Assembly: GCF_946886105.1 (NCBI RefSeq)
Contig: NZ_CAMPHV010000002.1
Span: forward strand, 145,328-209,327
Reading direction: 5' to 3'
Source of the DNA: an uncultured Pseudomonas sp.
GTDB lineage: Bacteria > Pseudomonadota > Gammaproteobacteria > Pseudomonadales > Pseudomonadaceae
DNA: 64,000 nt
The position numbers and the translations under genes were made by a program. Positions 54,967 through 64,000 of this stretch are shown here, piece after piece. Numbering within the stretch: the first letter of the stretch is position 1; every line of letters starts with the position of its first letter. Below the pieces are notes generated by a model. The model saw only the letters and a program-made list of their open reading frames with translations. It had not been told where the DNA came from and made no database searches.

Positions 54967-55204
54967 TGGCGCTTCTCCGTAAGGGTGGCGGCTAAAGGGT
55001 TGATTCTAACCCCTGTCGTCGGGGCGGTGCTGGCGAAATGGACGGTCAAGGAAAAACCCCGTGTTCCGGGGCTTATAGATTGCATCTGGAGAGTATGCTA
55101 AAAAGGCCGAACGGTCGGGTTGCAGCCCGTCGATGGCAGGGCCTCAGGCGCACTGATACAGACGCAGAAAAATAACGACTCACCGAGGCGATGGTAGGGC
55201 AAAC

Positions 55205-55612
55205 ATGGAACAACATTCCGAGGGTTTGAGGGTAATGGTGATCGACGATTCGAAAACGATTCGGCGCACCGCAGAAACCCTGCTGAAGAAGGTGGGTTGC
55301 GAGGTAATAACCGCAGTGGATGGCTTCGATGCTTTGGCAAAGATCGCCGATACCCACCCCAATATCATTTTTGTCGACATCATGATGCCGAGGCTGGATG
55401 GTTATCAGACCTGTGCCCTGATCAAGAACAACAGTGCTTTCAAATCCACTCCGGTGATCATGCTGTCCTCCAAGGACGGCTTGTTCGATAAAGCCAAAGG
55501 CCGCATCGTGGGCTCCGACCAGTACCTGACCAAGCCCTTCAGCAAGGAAGAGCTGCTCGGTGCTATAAAAGCGCATGTGCCTAACTTCACCCCGGTGGAC
55601 CAAGCATCCTGA
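55205..55612 (+). CDS. pilG: Twitching motility response regulator PilG
   Basis: A 135-residue single-domain receiver. The acidic pair is in VMVIDDSKTIRRTAE, the phosphoacceptor Asp in IIFVDIMMPRLDGYQ (about residue 60) and Lys in YLTKPFSKEELL. No output domain. PilG acts downstream of ChpA to promote pilus extension. First gene of pilGHIJK-chpA. Confidence 0.97.
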   Translation: MEQHSEGLRVMVIDDSKTIRRTAETLLKKVGCEVITAVDGFDALAKIADTHPNIIFVDIMMPRLDGYQTCALIKNNSAFKSTPVIMLSSKDGLFDKAKGRIVGSDQYLTKPFSKEELLGAIKAHVPNFTPVDQAS

Positions 55613-55684
55613 CGTCTTGCTGGATAGCCCAAGGCACCGCTTTCGTGGCGCTTCTGAAGCTCTCTCTATGTATTGGAAAACACC

Positions 55685-56050
55685 ATGGCTCGAATTCTGA
55701 TTGTTGATGATTCCCCAACCGAAATGTACAAACTGACCGCCATGCTGGAAAAGCACGGGCATCAAGTACTCAAAGCGGAAAACGGTGCCGACGGCGTCGC
55801 CCTGGCGCGCCAGGAAAAACCCGACGCGGTATTGATGGATATCGTCATGCCGGGCCTCAACGGCTTCCAGGCGACCCGTCAGCTGACCAAGGATGCGGAA
55901 ACCAGCCATATCCCGGTGATCATCGTCACCACCAAAGACCAAGAAACCGACAAGGTTTGGGGTAAGCGCCAAGGCGCGAAAGATTACCTGACCAAGCCGG
56001 TTGACGAAGCCACGCTGCTGAAAACCCTGAATGCCGTATTGGCCGGCTAA
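55685..56050 (+). CDS. pilH: Twitching motility response regulator PilH
   Basis: A 121-residue single-domain receiver with ILIVDDSPTEMYKL (acidic pair), VLMDIVMPGLNGFQ (phosphoacceptor Asp near 52) and YLTKPVDEATLL. Counterpart of PilG, with a different role in pilus extension and retraction. The start at 55685 (MARILIV) fits the family length of 121. Separated from pilG by 72 bp. Confidence 0.97.
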   Translation: MARILIVDDSPTEMYKLTAMLEKHGHQVLKAENGADGVALARQEKPDAVLMDIVMPGLNGFQATRQLTKDAETSHIPVIIVTTKDQETDKVWGKRQGAKDYLTKPVDEATLLKTLNAVLAG

Positions 56051-56096
56051 CGCGGTGGCAGTGCGCAACTAACTATAATAAAAGGCCGCGGTTGGC

Positions 56097-56633
56097 ATGT
56101 CGGAAGCCCAAACACCCTTTCAAACGCTCCTTGAAATCGACCAGCGTTGTCGGTCGCTTGCGGCTGGCCTGCCTTCGCAGAAGGCGGTGGTGCAAACCTG
56201 GAGTGGTATTGGTTTTCGCATGGGGGATCGGTTTTTCGTTGCGCCGATGGGTGAGGTCGGCGAAGTCCTGCACGAACCCCGGCACACGCTGCTGCCCGGC
56301 GTAAAAAACTGGGTGAAGGGAGTGGCGAACGTGCGCGGTCGTCTGCTGCCGGTGATGGATTTGTGTGGTTTCTTCGGCAACGAATTGTCGCCGCTGCGCA
56401 AGAAACGCCGTGTTCTGGTGGTCGACCACCAGGAGGTATTCGCCGGCCTGACGGTCGACGAAGTGTTCGGTATGCAGCATTTCCCGGTGGATACCTTCTC
56501 CGAGCAACTGCCGCCACTCGAAGCCTCGATTCAGCCTTTTATCCATGGCGTATTTCAGCGTGAGCAACCCTGGTTGGTGTTCAGCCCGCATGCGTTGGCC
56601 AAACACCAGGGGTTTCTCGATGTGGCGGTTTAA
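56097..56633 (+). CDS. pilI: CheW-like adaptor PilI
   Basis: A 178-residue CheW-domain protein linking the receptor PilJ with the kinase ChpA. Typical segments are SGIGFRMGDRFFVAPMGEVGEVL, GVANVRGRLLPVMDLCGFFG and VFGMQHFPVDTFSE. Length equals that known for PilI. It lies between pilH and pilJ with short gaps. Confidence 0.96.
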   Translation: MSEAQTPFQTLLEIDQRCRSLAAGLPSQKAVVQTWSGIGFRMGDRFFVAPMGEVGEVLHEPRHTLLPGVKNWVKGVANVRGRLLPVMDLCGFFGNELSPLRKKRRVLVVDHQEVFAGLTVDEVFGMQHFPVDTFSEQLPPLEASIQPFIHGVFQREQPWLVFSPHALAKHQGFLDVAV

Positions 56634-56717
56634 TAAATTTTCGGTTGGGTCGGCGCTGCCGGCCTTTTGTCGTTACATGGAAACCGTAGTGCGATCGGTC
56701 CAGGCGGGGGCCAGATA

Positions 56718-58766
56718 ATGAAAAAACTAAATGCAAGCAATCTATTGGCAGGTACGCGCAGTAGCTCGTTGATCGCGGGGCTGTTTATCGCCCTGATCGT
56801 ATCCATCGTGCTGTTGTTCGCCAACTTCGCCTACCTCAACACCCAATCGAACTACGACACCGAGTACATCAGTCACTCCGGTGAGCTGCGTGTTCTGTCC
56901 CAGCGGATCGCCAAGAACGCCACCGAAGCGGCGGCCGGTAAGGCCGAGGCCTTCGGTTTGTTGCGCGATGCGCGCAACGACTTCCAGACCCGCTGGGGTT
57001 ACCTGACCGAAGGTCATGAGGAAAGCGGCGTACCGCCTGCGCCGGAAGCCGTGCAAACGCAGATGGCCGCGGTACAGCAGGACTGGGACAGCCTGCGGGG
57101 GAATACCGACGCCATTCTGGCCAGCGAACAGACCATCCTGTCGCTGCATCAGGTAGCCGAGACCCTGGCGGAAACCATTCCGCAGTTACAGGTCGAGTAC
57201 GAAGAAGTGGTCGACATTCTGCTGGAGAGCGGTGCGCCCGCGGCCCAGGTCTCGGTAGCGCAGCGTCAGTCGCTGCTGGCCGAACGTATTCTCGGCTCGG
57301 TCAACAAAGTACTGGCCGGTGACGACGACTCGGTGCAAGCGGCGGATATGTTCGGCCGCGACGCCAGCCTGTTCGGCCGCGTACTCAGCGCGATGCTGGA
57401 AGGCAACGCCGCGATGGAGATTTCCCAGGTAACGGATGCCGAAGCCCTCGAACGTCTGGCGGAAATTTCCGAGCTGTTCGAATTCGTTTCCGGTTCGGTG
57501 GACGAAATCCTCGAAACCTCGCCCGAACTGTTCCAGGTGCGGGAATCGGCGAACGGGATTTTCACCGTATCGCAAACCCTGCTGGATAAAGCCTCCGAGT
57601 TGGCCGCTGGTTTCGAAGACCTGGCCGACGGCCGGGCGATCAACACCCTGGCCGGTTATGTGCTGGGCGTTCTGGCGTTGGGGTCGATCATCCTGATCGG
57701 TATCGTGATGGTGCGTGAGACCAACCGTCGCTTGGCCGAAACCGCCGAGAAGAACGAGCGTAACCAGGCGGCGATTCTGCGACTGCTCGACGAAATCGCC
57801 GACCTCGCAGACGGTGACTTGACCGTGGCCGCGACCGTAACCGAAGACTTCACCGGCGCCATCGCCGACTCCATCAATTACTCCATCGACCAACTGCGCG
57901 ACCTGGTAGCCACGATCAACCTGACCGCCGTTCAGGTAGCCGGTGCGGCTCAGGAAACCCAGGCCACGGCGATGCATCTGGCCGAAGCTTCCGAGCACCA
58001 GGCCCAGGAAATCGCCGGTGCATCCGCGGCGATCAACGAAATGGCCGTGTCGATCGACCAGGTATCGGCGAACGCCTCGGAGTCCTCCGCGGTAGCGGAA
58101 CGTTCCGTAGCCATTGCCAACAAGGGTAACGAAGTCGTACACAACACCATCACCGGCATGGATAACATCCGTGAGCAGATCCAGGACACCTCGAAGCGGA
58201 TCAAACGCCTCGGTGAGTCGTCCCAGGAGATCGGTGACATCGTTAGCCTGATTAACGACATTGCCGACCAGACCAACATCCTCGCACTGAACGCCGCGAT
58301 CCAGGCCTCCATGGCCGGTGACGCGGGCCGCGGCTTCGCGGTGGTAGCGGACGAAGTACAGCGCCTCGCCGAACGTTCCTCGGCGGCGACCAAGCAGATC
58401 GAAGCGCTGGTTAAAACGATTCAGACCGACACCAACGAAGCGGTTATCTCGATGGAACAGACCACTTCCGAAGTGGTACGCGGTGCCCGCCTGGCACAGG
58501 ACGCCGGGGTGGCGCTGGAAGAGATCGAGAAGGTATCCAAGACCCTCGCGGCCTTGATTCAGAACATCTCCAACGCGGCACGCCAGCAGGCTTCTTCGGC
58601 GGGCCATATCTCCAACACCATGAACGTGATTCAGGAAATCACCTCGCAGACGTCGTCCGGTACCACGGCTACCGCCAAGAGCATTGGTAATCTGGCCAAG
58701 ATGGCCAGCGAGATGCGTAAGTCGGTTTCCGACTTTACCTTGCCGGATGCCGGGGATAACGCCTGA
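56718..58766 (+). CDS. pilJ: Methyl-accepting chemotaxis-type receptor PilJ
   Basis: A 682-residue transducer. The first transmembrane helix is at about 15-37 ([20 protein letters not shown]), a large periplasmic domain with two PilJ-type modules spans about 38-310, and the second helix ([24 protein letters not shown]) follows. HAMP comes next, then the signalling hairpin tip ([40 protein letters not shown]). It controls ChpA in response to surface contact or pilin. The start at 56718 gives the canonical length. Confidence 0.97.
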   Translation: MKKLNASNLLAGTRSSSLIAGLFIALIVSIVLLFANFAYLNTQSNYDTEYISHSGELRVLSQRIAKNATEAAAGKAEAFGLLRDARNDFQTRWGYLTEGHEESGVPPAPEAVQTQMAAVQQDWDSLRGNTDAILASEQTILSLHQVAETLAETIPQLQVEYEEVVDILLESGAPAAQVSVAQRQSLLAERILGSVNKVLAGDDDSVQAADMFGRDASLFGRVLSAMLEGNAAMEISQVTDAEALERLAEISELFEFVSGSVDEILETSPELFQVRESANGIFTVSQTLLDKASELAAGFEDLADGRAINTLAGYVLGVLALGSIILIGIVMVRETNRRLAETAEKNERNQAAILRLLDEIADLADGDLTVAATVTEDFTGAIADSINYSIDQLRDLVATINLTAVQVAGAAQETQATAMHLAEASEHQAQEIAGASAAINEMAVSIDQVSANASESSAVAERSVAIANKGNEVVHNTITGMDNIREQIQDTSKRIKRLGESSQEIGDIVSLINDIADQTNILALNAAIQASMAGDAGRGFAVVADEVQRLAERSSAATKQIEALVKTIQTDTNEAVISMEQTTSEVVRGARLAQDAGVALEEIEKVSKTLAALIQNISNAARQQASSAGHISNTMNVIQEITSQTSSGTTATAKSIGNLAKMASEMRKSVSDFTLPDAGDNA

Positions 58767-58810
58767 GAGGCAACGCGCTGACCTGGATGGGTCGCCGTCG
58801 TATATAACCC

Positions 58811-59692
58811 ATGGCCACGAGCGAGAGGGACGACATGCAGCCAGGCGTCTGGGCTCTGCAACCAGTGGCGGACATGTCCGCCGCGGAGTTCCGCAAATGG
58901 CAGACGTTGCTTGAAGAGCGCACCGGTGTAGTGGTCAACGAGCAGCGTCGGGCGTTTCTGCAAACCAACCTGACCGCGCGGATGCGCGAATTGGGCGTAA
59001 CGGATTACAGCAGCTATTACCAGCAGGTAACCGCTGGGCCGCGTGGTGCCGTGGAGTGGTCCACGCTGTTGGATCGATTGACCGTTCAGGAAACCCGTTT
59101 TTTTCGTCATCGCCCCTCATTCGAGGTGCTCGAGCATTACCTGCGCGAACGCTTGGCGCAGGGTTTGCAACGACCGTGGGAGATGTGGAGCGTCGGGTGT
59201 TCCAGTGGTGAAGAGCCCTATTCATTGGCGATCACCGCGGCAGAGGTACTGCGCGAAACCGAACAGCCCGCACATTTTGGCGTAACGGGTACGGATATCA
59301 GCCTGAATGCCCTGAGCAAGGCGCGGGATGGCCAGTACTCGGCGCGCAGGTTGGACCAGATGGATGAGGACCTGAGTCGGCGTTATTTCCTGACTCAACC
59401 GGATGGACGCTTGAAAATCATGCCGAGCCTGGCGGCGCGTGTTTGCTGCGCCAGGCTCAACGTCCTGGAGTTGGCCAAAGCGCCGATGTCCGGGATGGAT
59501 GTTATTTTTTGTCAGAACTTGCTGATTTATTTTCGTCGCTGGCGGCGCCGCGAGATCCTCAATCGTCTGGCCGAGCGCCTGGCACCGGGTGGTCTGCTGG
59601 TGGTGGGAGTGGGCGAGGTGGTCGGTTGGCAGCATCCGGAGTTGATTCCGGTGGCCGATGAGCGAGTGCTGGCGTTTACCCGCAAGGGATAG
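58811..59692 (+). CDS. pilK: CheR-like methyltransferase PilK
   Basis: A 293-residue chemoreceptor glutamate methyltransferase, presumably for PilJ. CheR motifs include LTVQETRFFRHRPSFE, VGCSSGEEPYSLAI (SAM binding) and VIFCQNLLIYFRRW. A second possible start, MQPGVWAL at 58835, has a better-placed GAGAGGGA ribosome site; 58811 was kept because it gives a length close to the 291 residues I recall for P. aeruginosa PilK. Located between pilJ and chpA. Confidence 0.94.
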   Translation: MATSERDDMQPGVWALQPVADMSAAEFRKWQTLLEERTGVVVNEQRRAFLQTNLTARMRELGVTDYSSYYQQVTAGPRGAVEWSTLLDRLTVQETRFFRHRPSFEVLEHYLRERLAQGLQRPWEMWSVGCSSGEEPYSLAITAAEVLRETEQPAHFGVTGTDISLNALSKARDGQYSARRLDQMDEDLSRRYFLTQPDGRLKIMPSLAARVCCARLNVLELAKAPMSGMDVIFCQNLLIYFRRWRRREILNRLAERLAPGGLLVVGVGEVVGWQHPELIPVADERVLAFTRKG

Positions 59693-59711
59693 GTTTATGA
59701 GTGGAGTGGCT

Positions 59712-62700
59712 ATGGGTGATCGGCACGACTATGTCGCCCTGGAGTGGGTCAAAGGCGAAATCGCGGAAACCCTGAAGCAGGCGCGTCAGGCCCTGGAGGC
59801 GTTCGTCGAGAACCCCCAGGACTCGACACGCATGCGTTTCTGCCTGACCTACGTGCACCAGGTGCAAGGCACCCTGCAGATGGTCGAGTTCTTCGGCGCG
59901 GCATTGCTCGCCGAGGAAATGGAGCACCTGGTTCAGGCGCTGATCGACGGCCGCGTGACCAACCAGGGCGAAGCCCTGGAAGTGCTGATGCAGGCCATCC
60001 TGCAACTGCCGGTTTATCTCGATCGGATCCAGACCGCGCGACGCGATCTGCCCATGGTGGTGTTGCCGCTGCTTAACGACTTGCGCGCGGCCCGTGGCGA
60101 AAAACTTCTCTCGGAAACCAGCCTGTTCGCCCCGGATATGTCGGCGCGGGTGCCGGCCCTGTCCAGCGAGTCGCTTGCCGCGCTGCGTACCAACGAATTG
60201 CCGCAATTGCTGCGCAAGCTGCGGCAAATGCTGCAAGTGGCGCTGGTCGGTGTGATCCGCAGCCAGGACCTGCCGACCAACCTGGGTTACATGGCCCGGG
60301 TATTCGCGCGCCTGGAAACGCTGTGCAAGGACGCTCCGCTCGCGGCCTTGTGGCAAATCGCCTCGGGCATGGTCGAAGGCCTGGCCAACGGCAGCGTGAG
60401 CAACGGCGCCAGTGTGCGGACCTTGCTGCGCCAAGTCGACAAGGAGCTCAAGCGCCTGGTCGAGCAGGGCGCCGACGGCATCAACCAGCCCGCCCCCGAC
60501 GAACTGAACAAGAACCTGCTGTTCTATGTGGCCAAGGCCTCCGCCCAGTCGCCACGCCTGCAGTCACTGAAAGAACAGTACCGACTCGATGAGGCTCTGC
60601 CCGATAGCGAGGTGATCGACGAGGAGCGCGCGCGTCTGGCTGGACCCGACCGTGACGCCATGCGTTCGGTGGTCGGCGCCTTGTGCGAAGAACTGGTACG
60701 GGTCAAGGACAGCCTCGATCTGTTCGTGCGCAGCGACCGTAAACAGCTCAGCGATCTGGAAGCGCTGATGGCGCCCCTGAAGCAGATCGCCGATACCCTC
60801 GCGGTACTCGGTTTCGGCCAGCCGCGTAAAGTCATCGCCGATCAGTTGGAGGTCGTCCAGGGCTTGTCCCAGGGCAAACAGGAACCTAGCGACGCGGTGC
60901 TGATGGATGTCGCCGGTGCGCTGCTGTACGTCGAAGCGACCCTGGCCGGCATGGTCGGCCCCGCCGAAGACTCGGCGCGCGAAGAGAGCCATCTGCCGAC
61001 CACCGACGTGGCGCAGATCCACCAGTTGGTGATCAAGGAAGCGCGCAACGGCCTGGAACAGTCGAAAGACGCGATCATCGAATTCATCGCCTCGCAGTGG
61101 AACCACGAGCACCTCGCGCGCGTGCCGGAGCTGCTGACCCAAGTGCGCGGCGGGCTGGCGATGATTCCGCTGACCCGCGCCGCCGATCTGCTCAATGCCT
61201 GCAACCGCTACATTCAAGAACAATTGTTGGCGCGCAAGGCCGTCCCCAACTGGCAGAACCTCGACACCCTGGCCGATGCCATCACCAGCGTCGAGTACTA
61301 CCTCGAGCGCTTGGCCGAAGACCATGCGACCCAGGGCGACCTGATCCTCGACGTGGCCGAAGAAAGCCTGGAAAGCCTGGGTTATCCGCTTAAGGAAAAG
61401 CCGTCGATTCTCGACCGTATCGAACCTCCGGCAGAGTCGTTCGCGCCCCACTCCGATCCGCTGGACGAAATCGAAGTGCTCGCCGACGAGCCCGTCGAAA
61501 GCCTTGTCGCCGATTTGCCGTTCGAGCCGGCGGCACCGCTGACCGATCTGCAAGAGCCGTCGCCGAGCGACGAATTCAGCAGCGAATTCGGCGAATTGAG
61601 CGATGAGACAACCCCCGCCGAGCAGGCGCAGCCTGTCGCGGATGCCGGCTGGAGCGATCAGCCGCTGGAAGGCGAGCTCGAACTCATCGATTTCAGTGCC
61701 GAGCCGATCGACACCGACTGGTCATTGGCGCCCGAAAGCGAAGCGGATCAAGCGTCGTCGCAGCCGCTCCTCGATGACGGCACCTCGTTTGAAACCCTCA
61801 GCCTGGATGAACTCGATGGCCCCATGACCTGGGACGAAGCCGAGATCGCTGAGTTGGAGCTGCCGGACGTCGAATTGCCGAGCGCCCCAGCGGTCCCCGA
61901 GCAGCCAGCGGAAGCCGCCGACAAGCCGCTGTCTATGGCCGATGTCATGGCCGTGCCCGTACAGGCGATCAATCCGCCGGCCCATGACGTGCCGCCGAGC
62001 CTGTTGCCGCCACCCGCGGACGAAGAACCGATCGATGACGAATTGCTGGAAGTCTTTATCGAGGAAGTCGGCGAGGTGCTGGAAACCATCGCCGAATACA
62101 TGCCGCGCTGGTTCGCCAACACCGACGATAGGGACGCCCTGGTAGAACTGCGCCGCGCCTTCCATACCCTCAAGGGCAGCGGGCGCATGGTGCGCGCGCT
62201 GATTATCGGCGAGCTGGGCTGGTCGATCGAGAACCTGCTCAATCGCGTGCTCGATCGCAGCATCGAACCCTCCGCCGAAGTGCAACAGGTGGTGGCCGAT
62301 GTAGTGGCGTTGATGCCGTCCCTGGTCGACGAATTTGCCGCCAAAGCGCAGCGCCAACGCGACGATGTCGATCTTCTGGCAGCCACCGCCTACGCGCTGG
62401 CCAAGGGGCAAGCTCGCCCAAAAACTGAAGCCTCGGTCGCCCAGGTAGCCGCGTCAGAGGGCATCGCCGAGGCTACCAAGCAAGAGGCCGTGCAAGAGCT
62501 CGATGGCGAGCCCCTCAGTGGAGAGCCCCTCGATCCGCAGTTGCTGGAAATTTTCCGCAACGAGGCCGAAACCCATCTCGATACCCTGGTGGGATTCCTC
62601 GCCGACTGCGCGCAAGAACTGCCCCAGGCCATCACCGATGACCTGCAACGCGCCCTGCATACGCTCAAGGGCAGCGCCTACATGGCCGGCATCGCGCCAG

Positions 62701-64000
62701 TGGCGGAAATCGCCGCGCCGTTGGAGAAACTGGTCAAAGAGTTCAAGGCCAACCTGATCCCTATGGATTTGGCCGAGGCCGAGTTGTTGAGCGCGGCGGA
62801 AAAAATGATCCGCCAAGGTCTGTCTCAGCTGGAAAGCGAGCCACTCGCGCCGCTGGAGGGCTCCGCCGAATTTCTCGAGCAGGTGCAAAAGCTCCATCAC
62901 GACCGGTTGGATGCCGCCAAGGTCGGCCGCGAAAGCGAACAGGGCGAAACCCGCGATCCGCAACTGATCGGTATCTTCCTCGCCGAGGGCATGGATATCC
63001 TGCTCGATGCCGAGGATTTGCTGAAACGCTGGCGCGAGCACCCTTCCGAGCGGCAAGAACTGAGCGCGCTGCTGGAGGAGCTGACGACCCTGAGCCGCGG
63101 CGCCGAGATGGCCGAGTTACCGCAGATCGATGAGCTCTGCGAAGGTTTGCTGGACCTCTACGGCGCGGTCGAAGAAGGCAGTCTGGCGGTTAGCGAGCGC
63201 TTCTTCAGCGAGGCCGAACAGGCCCACGAAGCCTTGATCAGCATGATGGATCAGGTCGCTGCCGGCCTGCAGGTCAGTGCCCGCCCCGAGCGCGTCGCCG
63301 CCTTGCGCAACCTGCTCGACGAAGCCCTGGACCCGGGTAAATTGGCCTTGCTGTCGAGCGACGGCCAGGGCGGTATCGACATCGTCGAGCTGGACGCCGC
63401 CACTGCTGCGCTGCAGGAAACGCAATGGCCGGGCGAAGATAACGGGGTGGATGACAGCGAAGAGATCGAGTTGGCGGCGCTCGCCGAACCGGTGTTCGAA
63501 GAGCCACAAGCCCCGGTCCATGACGCACTCGACGCCGAAATGGTGGAGATTTTCCTCGAAGAGGCCGTGGATATCCTCGAAAGCGCGGGCCAGGCGTTGG
63601 AGCGCTGGCTAGCTGAGCCGGACAACAAAGCGGCACTGTCTTCCCTGCAGCGCGATCTGCACACCCTCAAAGGGGGCGCGCGGATGGCCGAAATACGCCC
63701 TATTGGCGATCTCGCCCACGAGCTCGAGTCGCTCTACGAGGGGTTGGTGGACCGGCGTTATGGTTACTCCCCACTGCTGGCCGGCTTGTTGCAACAAAGC
63801 CACGATCGCTTGGCGGTGCTGCTCGACCAGCTGCAACAGCGTGCTCCCCTGGGCCAGCCGCTGGAGTTGATCGAGGCGATCCGCAGCTTCCGCCAAGGCG
63901 GCGAGCCGAGCTTGCCGGTTGTCAACGAGCCGGACGATGCTGTCCCCGAAGCCGAAGCCGAAGCCGAAGCCGAAGCCGAAGCCGAAGCCGAAGCCGAAGC
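59712..64000 (+). CDS. chpA: Chemotaxis-like sensor kinase ChpA, N-terminal 1429 residues (runs off the window)
   Basis: One open frame from MGDRHDYVALEWV to the window end with no stop, covering about 1429 residues; P. aeruginosa ChpA is about 2470. It is a multi-domain CheA-like kinase. An N-terminal Hpt-like histidine is in VHQVQGTLQM (His49). A long FimL-like helical region follows, then an acidic linker (about 575-760) and Hpt domains with FHTLKGSG (His818), LHTLKGSA (His983) and LHTLKGGA (His1317). Between them TTLSRGAEMAEL (Thr1125) aligns with an Hpt site but has Thr for His. The frame ends in (Glu-Ala) repeats. The kinase, CheW and receiver domains lie beyond the window. Start by family; MSGVAMGD at 59697 is the alternative. 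Confidence 0.96.
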   Translation, partial: MGDRHDYVALEWVKGEIAETLKQARQALEAFVENPQDSTRMRFCLTYVHQVQGTLQMVEFFGAALLAEEMEHLVQALIDGRVTNQGEALEVLMQAILQLPVYLDRIQTARRDLPMVVLPLLNDLRAARGEKLLSETSLFAPDMSARVPALSSESLAALRTNELPQLLRKLRQMLQVALVGVIRSQDLPTNLGYMARVFARLETLCKDAPLAALWQIASGMVEGLANGSVSNGASVRTLLRQVDKELKRLVEQGADGINQPAPDELNKNLLFYVAKASAQSPRLQSLKEQYRLDEALPDSEVIDEERARLAGPDRDAMRSVVGALCEELVRVKDSLDLFVRSDRKQLSDLEALMAPLKQIADTLAVLGFGQPRKVIADQLEVVQGLSQGKQEPSDAVLMDVAGALLYVEATLAGMVGPAEDSAREESHLPTTDVAQIHQLVIKEARNGLEQSKDAIIEFIASQWNHEHLARVPELLTQVRGGLAMIPLTRAADLLNACNRYIQEQLLARKAVPNWQNLDTLADAITSVEYYLERLAEDHATQGDLILDVAEESLESLGYPLKEKPSILDRIEPPAESFAPHSDPLDEIEVLADEPVESLVADLPFEPAAPLTDLQEPSPSDEFSSEFGELSDETTPAEQAQPVADAGWSDQPLEGELELIDFSAEPIDTDWSLAPESEADQASSQPLLDDGTSFETLSLDELDGPMTWDEAEIAELELPDVELPSAPAVPEQPAEAADKPLSMADVMAVPVQAINPPAHDVPPSLLPPPADEEPIDDELLEVFIEEVGEVLETIAEYMPRWFANTDDRDALVELRRAFHTLKGSGRMVRALIIGELGWSIENLLNRVLDRSIEPSAEVQQVVADVVALMPSLVDEFAAKAQRQRDDVDLLAATAYALAKGQARPKTEASVAQVAASEGIAEATKQEAVQELDGEPLSGEPLDPQLLEIFRNEAETHLDTLVGFLADCAQELPQAITDDLQRALHTLKGSAYMAGIAPVAEIAAPLEKLVKEFKANLIPMDLAEAELLSAAEKMIRQGLSQLESEPLAPLEGSAEFLEQVQKLHHDRLDAAKVGRESEQGETRDPQLIGIFLAEGMDILLDAEDLLKRWREHPSERQELSALLEELTTLSRGAEMAELPQIDELCEGLLDLYGAVEEGSLAVSERFFSEAEQAHEALISMMDQVAAGLQVSARPERVAALRNLLDEALDPGKLALLSSDGQGGIDIVELDAATAALQETQWPGEDNGVDDSEEIELAALAEPVFEEPQAPVHDALDAEMVEIFLEEAVDILESAGQALERWLAEPDNKAALSSLQRDLHTLKGGARMAEIRPIGDLAHELESLYEGLVDRRYGYSPLLAGLLQQSHDRLAVLLDQLQQRAPLGQPLELIEAIRSFRQGGEPSLPVVNEPDDAVPEAEAEAEAEAEAEAEAE
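63948..64000 (+). repeat. GAAGCC hexanucleotide tandem repeat in chpA
   Basis: At least 8.8 perfect copies of GAAGCC, in frame, encoding Glu-Ala repeats, run to the last base of the window. The total length is unknown. It lies in an inter-domain linker of ChpA. Confidence 0.9.

Noticed and set aside
55051..55075. Hairpin CCCCG-TGTTC-CGGGG between gshB and pilG considered as a terminator
   Set aside because: The two genes diverge here, so no transcript ends at this place, and the stem is only 5 bp without a U-run.
57186..58607. Minus-strand frame of 473 codons opposite pilJ
   Set aside because: Gly/Arg/Asp-rich mirror of the receptor gene with no domain features.

Overview
The window is a stretch of high-GC gammaproteobacterial chromosome from a Pseudomonas (sensu lato). 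From memory, the backbone gene order mutM - fdx - coaD - laoABCR - rsmD - M16 peptidases - ftsYEX - rpoH - mtgA - thiSG - trmB - hemW - rdgB - metWX - proC - pilTU - pyrRBC' - algH - tonB3 - gshB - pilGHIJK - chpA follows the P. aeruginosa PA0357-PA0413 order, and the proteins read as typical Pseudomonas orthologues. No tRNA, rRNA, CRISPR array, transposase or intact prophage was seen.

Layout. (1) 1-12037: the 3' tip of mutM, a PlsC-like acyltransferase, a small membrane protein, ferredoxin, coaD, the lao long-chain alcohol oxidation genes with a perfect 18-bp palindrome before the TetR gene laoR, a YheT-type hydrolase, rsmD and a pair of M16 peptidases. (2) 12206-18207: a LysR-controlled cassette of secreted amidohydrolase, TorF-type porin, SpuE/PotF-like polyamine-binding protein and AAHS-type MFS transporter, apparently inserted between the M16 genes and ftsY. 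(3) 18604-26513: ftsYEX, rpoH (stacked sigma-70 and AlgU-like promoters), mtgA, a DUF423 gene, thiSG, trmB. (4) 26692-34548: a lone DUF1329 gene and a compact hutIGUHC histidine-degradation cluster with two HutC-type operators. (5) 34734-39107: a minus-strand operon metX-metW-DUF4426-rdgB-hemW-DUF3392. (6) 39108-40021: a region that at first looks empty but folds into a P4-CI/P1-C4-like antisense RNA flanked by two target hairpins with the same loop, followed by a coupled leader ORF and an 89-residue protein. (7) 40045-44687: a dynamin-like GTPase, yggU, yggT, proC, yggS. (8) 44887-54966: pilT, pilU, a double TM2 protein, a solute-binding protein, pyrR-pyrB-pyrC' (metal-ligand-less dihydroorotase), ruvX, algH, tonB3, gshB. 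(9) 55205-64000: the pil-chp chemosensory operon, with chpA running off the end inside a GAAGCC hexanucleotide repeat.

Several families of palindromic repeats decorate the gene ends. One consists of about 145-148 bp MITE-like elements (1650-1797, 44713-44857) with an inverted conserved core, plus short 44-48 bp derivatives (1249-1292, 23412-23459). A 'GCTTGAAGCTTGC' type repeat occurs three times and in one case forms the N-terminus of HemW. REP-like nested palindromes lie at 7319-7488, 8525-8598, 33713-33780, 34590-34735 and 48720-48888.

Functionally the window joins type IV pilus twitching control (pilT/pilU retraction motors, tonB3, PilGHIJK-ChpA signalling), envelope and division functions (ftsEX, mtgA), cofactor and nucleotide synthesis (coaD, thiSG, pyr, gshB, metXW) and accessory catabolism (lao, the amidohydrolase cassette, hut). 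The least explained part is the antisense-RNA locus at 39.3-39.9 kb.
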